This document shows, one piece after another, positions 9,518-17,441 of a stretch of 25,384 bases of DNA (position 1 is its first letter; every line of letters begins with the position of its first letter). The notes under the pieces are model-generated. The model saw only the letters and a program-made list of their open reading frames with translations. It was not told where the DNA came from and searched no databases. The translations under genes were made by a program, and so were the position numbers. This stretch comes from Glutinoglossum americanum (taxonomy: Eukaryota > Ascomycota > Geoglossomycetes > Geoglossales > Geoglossaceae): assembly GCA_020080175.1 (NCBI GenBank), contig JAGHQL010000260.1, positions 1 through 25,384 on the forward strand. Reading direction: 5' to 3'.

Positions 9518-11442
9518 TTAGATGATCATCGACAGTGTCTCTAATGGCGATACCCCTGTTGTCTTCTGGGGGGTGCTATCTCCAGTCGAGGCATCGCTCC
9601 TCATCTTTGCAGCCGCTAAAGCGCGGGTGTGACTACTTTCTCTTCGTCGCTTGGGAGCGTCTTTCACCTTGGGATGGGTGTGACACTAGAAATAGCATTA
9701 GCAGACTGAAGGAAAAAAAATTAATAAAAAGGGATGCATACCTTATAAGCATGCCGGAACCAAGTAGTTCCCTTCTTCTTACTGCTTACCAATGCCACCC
9801 ACTCATTGCAGCTTCCACAGAGACCCTCCCAAACGTCAGGATTGCCGTCCATTCTACGGACCTCCTGAGGCTCTTGGAAAGCACTGCCGGTTGCTGCGCT
9901 GATGCCATGAGTAAAGGATTTATCGTACCAGAAGGCTGAGTTCTTGAGCACGAGCCAACGTCCAGGCTTGCAGATCCCGCACCATCCTTCGCGCTTGTTG
10001 CCGTGGCCACGTACCCAGCGTGGAGTGTATAGGTCGCCATCGAAGCGGAGTTCTTGCTCATGAGGAATCAGGTCCGGGTCTGAAGGGTTCATGTCCTCTG
10101 GAGGAGGCGGGATCTGTTCTTCGTGAAGGGAAGCGTAGAGGTCTGGGGGGTCGGACATGTCGGAGTAGTGGGAGTGGTGGTGGGAGTGAAGGTCGGCGTT
10201 GCTCTGAAGCATACGGAACAGGCCGTGTGAGAGGAGCGGGGCGGGGCTCTCGAACTGCTGGCGGCGATCTTGGAACGAGGGCTGGTTGCTACCTCCCGAG
10301 ACGTAGCCGTAAGGGTGTTGTCGCGACATGAGGGCATGTTGCGATTGCGGTTGAAAGTTGCTCATGGACGGTCGTTGTGCGCCAGAGTCGGCCACGATCG
10401 GTGAAGAGTGTCGGGATGACAGAGCTTGCATTTGGTTGTTGTAGTATTGTTGTGAGCGATAAGCAAATTCAGACTGACTACGCGAGTGACTGGCAGTTGA
10501 ACCGCATGACTCGGGTGACCATTGCTTGCCACGGGCCCCATCAACAGAATATGGAGCCGCGCGGAAGTTTGATCGTGGAGAGGACGAAGACCTGCCTCTA
10601 CCACTCTGTTGTCTCGGGGAGGCGACTGGCGAGAGAGTAGACGATAGTCGGGTCGAGCTTCTAGACGCATAGTCGGACACACACGAGGATGCTGAGAGAT
10701 CCTCGTATGGAGGATTCTCCGCGACGCTGGAGACGGAAAAGGATGAGCCTGAAAGTCGTCTGGAAAAGTTGGTGTCCAGCTGAAGAGTCTCTGTGTCTAC
10801 CCCGTGGAGCGGGTATCGTAGATCTAGTATCGTGTCCTCATCGAGACCTTGGCCAAGGAAGTTCATCTCGGGGTCTAGACTTTGGATGTCTACGCTGTCA
10901 CCGCACGCCTTCTGGCCAAATTGTCCTGTAGACGTTATATCAGTCTCAGACTCGTATTCGATCGTAAGATGCACTCACCGTCGTTAATGTAGTGTCCTGT
11001 GACTGAATAGCTCTGGCTCGTCAAGCCGTCATATTCGGGGAGGGAGAAGTTGGTTGTACCCCAAGTTGAAGTTGGTTGATATTGTTCAGGAGAAGAGTAT
11101 GGGAAACCTGTTTCCATCGCGGTTACAGCCTGGTCGTCCGGGCTTGCAGCAAAGTCGCTCTCAGGCGGGGTGAGTGGCCATACCCCAAGACCCATGGGGT
11201 TTTGAGGGGTAGAAGTCACTTCGCCAGATTCCATCGTCACGGCAGGATAATACCGCGGTAGCGATTCGAGAGCCCGATATGGTCTTTGAGAGTTGTATCC
11301 GTAGGAAATTTGCTTTCCTTGATGTCTATACTCGTTGGGTCAGTCTACGACAGCCTCGCAGGTGCCTACGTGCGACATACTGCGCCACCTTCGAAAGGTT
11401 GGTCTCTTGTTGTGCGTACATGTCCAATAAAGCCGTCGACAT
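9518..11442 (-). CDS. Transcription regulator with Rua1_C (DUF4451) zinc domain
   Basis: Four exons: 11442-11381, 11325-10979, 10925-9742 and 9685-9518. The introns are 55, 53 and 56 nt, with donors GTATGT, GTGAGT and GTATGC and acceptors TATAG, TACAG and TCTAG, giving 586 aa. The frame is kept across all joins, and the first exon (MSTALLDMYAQQETNLSKVA) is followed by coding-like sequence. The C-terminal domain (about 432-540) matches the fungal Rua1_C family: DGDLYTPRWVRG, then likely zinc ligands C452/C455 (CGIC), C506/C509 (CGSC) and C532-H533-x-H535 (CHTH), with WFRHAYK before the last intron. The rest is Ser/Gln-rich and probably disordered, as in transcription factors. Ustilago Rua1 regulates glycolipid biosynthesis genes; the targets here are unknown. 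It probably acts in the nucleus. An in-frame stop (TAG) lies upstream of the ATG, so 11442 is the first usable start in this frame. Confidence 0.92.
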
Positions 11443-11461
11443 TGCCAATAACTGAGACAGA

Positions 11462-11572
11462 CTGCGGGTTAGCTATCTTCCTCGACGCCATAAAGATGTT
11501 GGACGGTGGAGCATTGTGTTGTTCGGGGTCTCGTGTGAAGGCGCAGGCGAGAGACTATGATATCAAACTTAC
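11462..11572 (-). promoter_or_regulatory. Possible 5' leader intron carrying two upstream ATGs
   Basis: On the minus strand, donor GTAAGT starts at 11572, a GCTAAC branch-like site follows, and acceptor CGCAG ends at 11462, 20 nt before the main start. The 111-nt stretch contains two upstream ATGs: one at 11514 opening a 13-codon frame that ends at 11473, and one at 11491 in a different frame that runs past the main ATG. Splicing would remove both. This is a sequence-based proposal only. Confidence 0.45.
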
Positions 11573-11582
11573 AGAATACAAG

Positions 11583-11588
11583 TATATA
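11583..11588 (-). promoter_or_regulatory. TATA-like box upstream of the Rua1-type gene
   Basis: The minus strand reads CTATATACTT here, 141 bp upstream of the main ATG. A start site about 30 nt downstream would lie inside the possible leader intron, so a transcript from this box would be unspliced in the leader and keep the upstream ATGs. Confidence 0.35.
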
Positions 11589-12143
11589 GGCTGAGTCAAT
11601 CAACCAAAAGAATTGAAAGAGAGCGGGGAAGGAGTGTTAAAACAGATCAACTGTTTCGATTATTCTCACGACGAAGGAGCTATCGGAAAATAATTACAGA
11701 GGCGGAAATAGTGAGGGTACAAATAATACGCAGCCAGAAGGAATTAAAGAACGTGCTTTTCACGCCAGCGCGGCAGAGTCCAGCTCGAAGAGAGAGAGAG
11801 GGAGTAAAAATATGATTACAGCTCTGAGGACGACGGAAGTCGGACGTACTATAGCATTGGCATCCTTGGGGGCTCAGGTCCCTAATGTACTCGACCCGCG
11901 GGCCATGGTAGCCTTAGACCTCTCGCTCCGACACCCACGACCCCTGTCCAACCTGAAGCCGTTGTTACGCGCTCCGGGAGCAACCAATGTGCACCGTGTG
12001 TGGGTGTGGTGGACGATCGTGTGGTGCAAAAAGTAAGAAATCGGGAGGTAGAACGAGATGAGACAAGGCTCTAGGACGAAAAGGACCACCCAGCCCGTTC
12101 ACCGGGACAGGCGGTTACTCCTCCACCTCGCAGCAGGGAGTGC

Positions 12144-12197
12144 GTACGGAGCGTACGGAGCACACGGAGCACAAGGAGCACACGGAGCACACGGAGC
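12144..12197 (+). repeat. 9-bp tandem repeat, six copies (ACACGGAGC type)
   Basis: Six consecutive 9-bp units: GTACGGAGC twice, then ACACGGAGC, ACAAGGAGC, ACACGGAGC and ACACGGAGC. Only the first four positions vary; no indels are seen. Confidence 0.9.
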
Positions 12198-12520
12198 ACA
12201 ATACTAAACGAAAAACCAACCAACATGGAGGTGCAAAACGGGTCGGGGTACAGGTCTCCCTTTGCTCGTGGAAGGCGAGTGATAGCCTAGCGCGGTGTGT
12301 GTTCGAGCGAGGGTCCGGGACCTCGAGTCGACGGGTTTACACCATACAAGCCTCAGGCTCCAGACAGTAGCAAGTGTTTCCACTGGGAGACGGGAGGGAG
12401 AAGGAGTCGAGAGAGAGAGCGAGGGCAGAGGCTCAGTAAGCGACGTAAGGGAGAAAATAGTTGCACCAGCCCTACGCCACCCCTCGCGTTACCCAATTAG
12501 GCCCTACAACGAACCGCTAT

Positions 12521-12555
12521 CCCTCGGAATCCCTGGGAATCCCTGGGAATCCCTC
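12521..12555 (+). repeat. 10-bp tandem repeat, about 3.5 copies (CCCTGGGAAT)
   Basis: CCCTCGGAAT at 12521, CCCTGGGAAT at 12531 and 12541, then a partial CCCTC at 12551. The inner units are identical. Confidence 0.85.
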
Positions 12556-12647
12556 CCAAACCCACAACATTCCGTGCCTCATCTTGCGACATCGGAACGT
12601 CGGTTTCGCGTTGGTGTCAAAAAGTCGACAGAAGGTTGTCGTCGCTT

Positions 12648-12716
12648 GGGCAAGTCAGGGCGAGCAAGGGCAGCAAGAGCAGCAAGAGCAGCAAGGGCGG
12701 CAAGGGCAAGTCAGGG
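12648..12716 (+). repeat. Five-copy 9-bp repeat (AGCAAGRGC) flanked by a 13-bp direct repeat
   Basis: Five 9-bp units fill 12663-12707 (AGCAAGGGC, AGCAAGAGC twice, AGCAAGGGC, GGCAAGGGC). A 13-bp direct repeat GGGCAAGTCAGGG lies at 12648-12660 and again at 12704-12716, the second copy overlapping the end of the array. This suggests slippage or unequal exchange. Confidence 0.8.
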
Positions 12717-14047
12717 TCAGGGATGCCATAGGCGAGTACGGAACCGAGTAAAGTTCGAGCGGTGAAGCGATCATGATACAACCAGCGCCCCTACGCCTCC
12801 CCGACCACACTCTATTGCACACTCTATTGCACGCTGGGCCGCTGATCTGGGATCTGGGGTACCCGTGGAATTGGAGGAGGGTTCCTCGGACGGAGATGTG
12901 ATCTACTAGGGCAGCAGCGCGAAAAGAGATCCGATCAATCTACTTTTAAAAATTTTTTGTTTCTTTCCCCCTCAACCCTCTCTTCTCTCCACGCCAGGGT
13001 CCTTTGCTTTTCCCGCTAACGAACGAGAATCGAAACGAGGAACACATGAGAATAGGAGCCTCTTCGTTCCTCTCATTTCCGCTCCCCTCGATGTACCGAT
13101 CTTTCCTATTCAGACATCCTCGAACGCGTGCGCTCTCCCTGTATTCTAACGACCAAACATTTACTCAAGACACCCCCTACGATGACAAAGACTCTGCCTC
13201 CCTCTACGCCAGACGCAACAGAGTCAGCAACAAGAGCAACAAGTACAACAAGAACAACGGAAACAGCCAAAACGAATCAGCTCCAAACAACAACAGTGTC
13301 TTGGCAGTGCAGAAATTCATGACAGCATTCATGCTCCGTTCATGCTGCATCGACCAACCTTAAGCTTCCATCCCGTCTAACCGCGGGTAACACAGGGCGG
13401 CAAGACTCGTACCTGACGCCGACGAGCGTTTCGAGTTGTCAGGACCTGTCTCAGAGTGTGTTCGCTTAGCGCCCCTTATCGATTACACGAAAATCGCCGC
13501 GGCGGCAGAGCAAGGGATAAAGGGGGGACGTGTTTTTCTTTAATTTGGCGGGACGAAGGTATTAGGTACATACATCTGTCAACGTTCCGTGCGCAAGCGG
13601 TAAGGTATTTTTGTTTTCGCCAGGTTCAAGCTGGAGAACTCGTGAAGAGAAACTCGGACGAAAAACGGACAAAACGTATTTTCAGGGAGGAAGAAAGGCC
13701 AAGACCAGCGTAAAACCCGACGTCAGCGTTTTGAATCCGGCAAAAAATAGCAATCGCCGGAAAAGGAAACATCGAGTAAGCTCGACACGACACACTCGTT
13801 CTCCTTCGACACGGGACGGCGACGACAACAACGGCCAAAACAGCGACCGTTCCCAAACCTGCTGCGCCACGACACGAGAAGAAAAGAAAAACGGGCACAA
13901 AAAGCACACACCTAACCCAACAACCAGGAACACCCGCTTACCTAAAAAACAAAACAAGAATTCATGCTCTGCAGGTACCACAGCAGGGAACACAACCGTC
14001 ATTCCAGCTCCTCCAGCAGCGTCTTCGGTTTCAATCTACGTTATGCA

Positions 14048-14097
14048 ATATGTACGTGCATGCGCAAGTACATGACATGTAACGCGGACGTACATAT
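14048..14097. repeat. Nested palindrome (ATATGTACGT / ACGTACATAT)
   Basis: A perfect 10-bp inverted repeat (14048-14057 and 14088-14097) encloses a 30-nt spacer with a second perfect palindrome, TACATG-A-CATGTA (14069-14081). Further CATGACATGAC and ACATACATATG motifs follow at about 14246-14280. This could be a dyad protein-binding site or a cruciform-prone element. Confidence 0.75.
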
Positions 14098-15940
14098 TTT
14101 ATGTAAGGGCAAGGGTGAAAGGGTGACTGGCTACTGCTACTACTACCCACTGCTCCTTACTTGGCACGGCAAAACAGACAAACAACAACAACAACCCGGT
14201 TCCCTGGTTCCCGTCGGCATCGCACGTAAAGAACCCACAATATATACATGACATGACAATTACACATTACATACATATGCACGACCAAGGTCCCCTCGCT
14301 CCAAAAAAAAAAAAAAAAAAGAGGGCCCCCACAAAAATGGCCAAAAATAAATGTGAAAAAAAAAAAAGAACACAAAAACCCAGCAGAACAACCCGCGAAC
14401 CACCTACCCTGCCCTACCCTGCACCTTTCACGTCTGCCAAAAAAGCACCGCATTTACCCCGTCCCCCAGACGTTTTGAAAGAAACGAAAGAGAAAAAAAA
14501 AAAAAACAAAAGGGCTCACGCTCCCTTCCACCCGCGGTCGTGCGGAACGAACAAGGGCAGGCGAATGAAACGGCGGAGGCGAGGGACGAAGGGGGAAAAG
14601 AAGAGGAAGAAGAAGAAAAAAACTTTTGGTCGGGGGGGACAGAGGGGTCGGCGGTCCCGTCCGTCCCTGGAATCCGCGTTGAGGATCTCCCTGTCTCTCT
14701 CTCTCTCTCGCTCGCTCGCTCTAGGGATTTCGTGTTTCCTGGACACACCGCGTACGGTCATCTCGGAGGTGGAAAAAAAAGGGTGGGAGGATGTAGTGAT
14801 TATTTTTAATTTTTAATTTATTTATTTTAAAACATTAGAAGAAGAAAGAAAAGAAAAACCAGCGAAAAAGTCGTCCGTCCGTTCCGGTCTTTTTTTTTCC
14901 CTTCCCGGCTCCTCCTGGGCGGTGTGTGCCCTGGGGGTAATCGGATGGAACAAGTTCCCCAAAAGAAACGAACCGATGGGACTTTTTTTTCCCCCAATTT
15001 ATTTTATTTATTTATTTATTTTTCTCTCTCTTCTTCTTCTTCTTCAAAAAAGCTAGACCCTTTTTTTTTTTTTCCCTTCATGTGTTAAAGGAACCCCCCC
15101 CCCGTGCCGTGGTGTTTTGGGACGACCGCGTTCTGTTTTTAATCTCCGAAAGTGGCTTGGCGGCACGCTGGGGCGACGCAAAGGGAGTGGCTGGAATGTT
15201 CCGGCGGGCCTTTGGGGTTTAGCGGGCATGGTCTCGTGAAACGGGGCGTTACCCCCTTCACCCTGCTTCGCCTGCGATCGCGTGGACGCTCGATCGAGCG
15301 GTGGCCGTGGGGACTATTCGTGCGATCCGGCGGCACGCCAGTCCAGTTGTGGGCCGTGGGGGGATCTGCCTCCTGAGCGATGACGATTTGCTCGGGGGGA
15401 GCTCAGCTTGGGGACAAATGCCCCGGAAAATGCTGTGCGGATAATTCACAAACAAAGCCAGACGGGTGCGGTGGTGATAGGAGAATTACTAGCTCCTATC
15501 TACATTCTCTTTCACTTTCGCTTCCTCGGAAACACTTGTAGTATCAAAATACCAAATCGACCACTCCCCTCATCTACTTACGCGCCACAAAGAAAAAGAA
15601 ACGAAACCACCCCCCCCACTTCCTCATTGATTCCCCATACCTCATTCGAGATTGTATTCATGCGTGTGGCCCGCCATCCCGTTCATCTGAAGCAACATTC
15701 CTCTACGGCGTATTTTCCGGGTAACAGCGCTTCCGGACCGGTGGTGGCGAGCGGGGTCCGAAAGAGTCATTCATTGGATGGAGCAGAGCACTCGTGACGG
15801 CTTCGGACAACGCCGGTGGTGGATTTTTGTTTGATTCGTTCATTCTCCTTGCCTTCCTGCTGTTGTGGGGCACGGTAGTAAGGCTGGTTGATGGGCAAGG
15901 CAGATTCCAGGCAAATTCGCTGCAACACGGGAATGTGAGG

Positions 15941-15962
15941 TACAGTACTAGTCAACTCATAT
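15941..15962 (+). repeat. Left TIR of Tc1-like transposon, with TA target site
   Basis: TACAGTACTAGTCAACTCAT and the next two bases match the inverted right end at 19 of 22 positions. The first two bases are the TA target duplicated in Tc1/mariner insertion. Confidence 0.85.
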
Positions 15963-17228
15963 CCGTCTACCCCGCACCAAACCAATATTTGATATTTATT
16001 TTCTATGTAACATAACCCCATAACTTCTCTTTATTCAATACTTTGTATGCCAGCCATCTGCAGCAATACAGGCTTCAATCCTGTCTGGCATACTTGCACC
16101 TAATGTATAGAACAACTCATCATCTAGAGTATCCCATGCAGCTTGAATACAAGATTCCAACCTCTGTCTTGCATATTCTGATTCTGATGTATCTTTAGCC
16201 ACCTCTGGAAACATTTCAAAAAGTCTAACCTTTAAATGCCACCAAATATGCTCAATCGGGTTCAAATCTAGTGAGTAAGAAGGCTAGTCGATAATCGTAA
16301 TAATGTTGTGAGCCTTGAACCAATCTCTTACAATATAAGCAGTATGTATCGATGCATTGTCTTGCATGAATGCATATCCTCCATCGAGTTTCTGAAAAAT
16401 AGGCTCCACCTCTGCATCTAGAACTTCGAGATATGATTTTGCTGAATATCTATGCTTTTTAGACTCAAAGTTGCAGTCCATAATATAGCATCCAGATCGC
16501 CCTAAATCCCAAAATGCACCCTAAACCATAACCTTCATATTCTTGTTTATATCATATGTCTGAACTATCTCACGATTTCATTTCTGTGCTGGTGTCTGAA
16601 AGCACCACTCTGCTCTTTTGCCCCGTCCTCGCTCTACTAAACATTCGTCACTCCAACAAATCAGTCCCCACTCCTCATCTGTCCAACCCCGATGTGCATG
16701 ACACCAAGCAAGTCGTTTAAGAGCATAAGCTTCTGTAAGCTCAGGGCGTTTTTTGCACCTCCAATTGGTAATTCCATGTCGCTTGAGAATTTTTTTTACT
16801 GTGGAGCGTCCACACGAGAGTCTGCAAAAGTCGATAACTTGTTGGTAAGTATCTTTTGGATTTAGCCATACATGTCGAACAGTAAGCCATTCTTCTGCAT
16901 TGGTATAGGACTTGCCCTGAAGCTTTCATGGTAGGGATTTACCATTGGTGCGAAATTCATCTTGTTGCAATGTGTACTGTACAGTACTGCGTGACAAATC
17001 TAGGTCCTTTGCAATTTTGTAAGGATTTGCACCTTCTGAAGCTTTCCCGACTATTTTTCCACGCGAGTAAGGATGTAATTCACATCCATGGGATCGATTC
17101 CCAGAGATAGAGCCTAACGGAGCTCGTAAAGGTGGCATTTTCACTGGCGACGAGGGGGGAGGTAAGATGGGAGATGTGCGAAAGCGCGTTGTTTTCGCGT
17201 TTCGCCTAATATGAGTTAACGGGTACTG
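15943..17228 (-). mobile_element. Tc1/mariner-type DNA transposon, full length, inactivated
   Basis: A 1286-bp element is flanked by TA dinucleotides (15941-15942 and 17229-17230) and bounded by 19/22-matching terminal inverted repeats. A single transposase frame fills most of it. Both ends present, one unbroken frame length and intact target-site TAs imply a fairly recent copy that has since been point-mutated. It lies in the gene-free zone, 0.2 kb beyond the 3' end of the Sip3-type gene. Confidence 0.92.
16035..17138 (-). pseudogene. Tc1-like transposase (DDE_3), four internal stops
   Basis: The 368-codon frame from ATG at 17138 to the stop at 16035 has no frameshift. The N-terminal part has a helix-turn-helix (YSRGKIVGKASEGANPYKIA, then LDLSRSTVQY). 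The catalytic core follows: SDECLV (first Asp), MQDNAS (second Asp) and LNPIEHIW (Glu), the last pair about 35 residues apart. Four in-frame stops interrupt it: TGA after KSLP, TGA in QK*NREIV, TAG in VMV*GAFW and TAG in IID*PSYS. Three fall where related transposases carry Trp (TGG to TGA/TAG), and the fourth is consistent with CGA or TGG to TGA. All are C-to-T or G-to-A changes, the pattern of RIP. Catalytic residues are still present. It cannot make full-length transposase. Confidence 0.93.
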
Positions 17229-17230
17229 TA
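17209..17230 (-). repeat. Right TIR of Tc1-like transposon, with TA target site
   Basis: The minus strand reads TACAGTACCCGTTAACTCAT and two further bases, differing from the left end at three positions (9, 10 and 13). The outer TA is the target duplication. Confidence 0.85.
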
Positions 17231-17441
17231 GGGAGGAACTGGCGCTCCTGAGTGAGTGCCTGACGGTACGGGTACTGCTATGCGTGCATAGTGGAATTAT
17301 GCGTAAAAAAACTCCGCTAGGTAAAGGTGAGAAAGACGCCAGTTAAAGTTCTTTAAATAAAAGAAACCTCTATGAGACAGATGGACCGAGAAGGTAGATT
17401 GAGAGAAGGTGGGGGGAAAAAATAGGAAAAAGAGGAATCCC

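Larger units (their letters stand above)
11589..15940. other. Large gene-free region, probably extended promoter and spacer
   Basis: About 4.35 kb with no gene I can support. It lies upstream of the minus-strand Rua1-type gene and downstream of the Sip3-type gene and transposon. Content in order: three short-unit tandem repeats (12144-12707), a CA-rich stretch (13190-13290), a nested palindrome (14048-14097), A18 near 14303-14320, a CT/CTCG microsatellite (14690-14722), an ATTT run followed by CTT repeats (15000-15045) and C10 at 15094-15103. Frames of 100-190 codons exist but are low-complexity (Lys/Arg/Ser or Thr-rich) and mostly non-ATG. I saw no tRNA B-box context or 5S signature. It could be a large regulatory promoter or host a non-coding transcript. 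Confidence 0.5.

Noticed and set aside
11235-11240. Start of the Rua1-type protein near 11234-11240
   Set aside because: Upstream in-frame sequence is coding-like and joins by a clean 55-nt intron to an exon with ATG at 11442.
12295-12765. 156-codon plus frame including an Ala/Arg repeat
   Set aside because: It crosses tandem repeats and its composition follows them; no recognisable domain.
13004-13363. 119-codon plus frame with Asn/Ser-rich C-terminus
   Set aside because: The composition is explained by the CA-rich tract; no homology or splice evidence.
13611-14075. 154-codon Lys/Arg/Thr-rich plus frame
   Set aside because: Starts at TTG, low complexity, no domain, and runs into the palindrome region.
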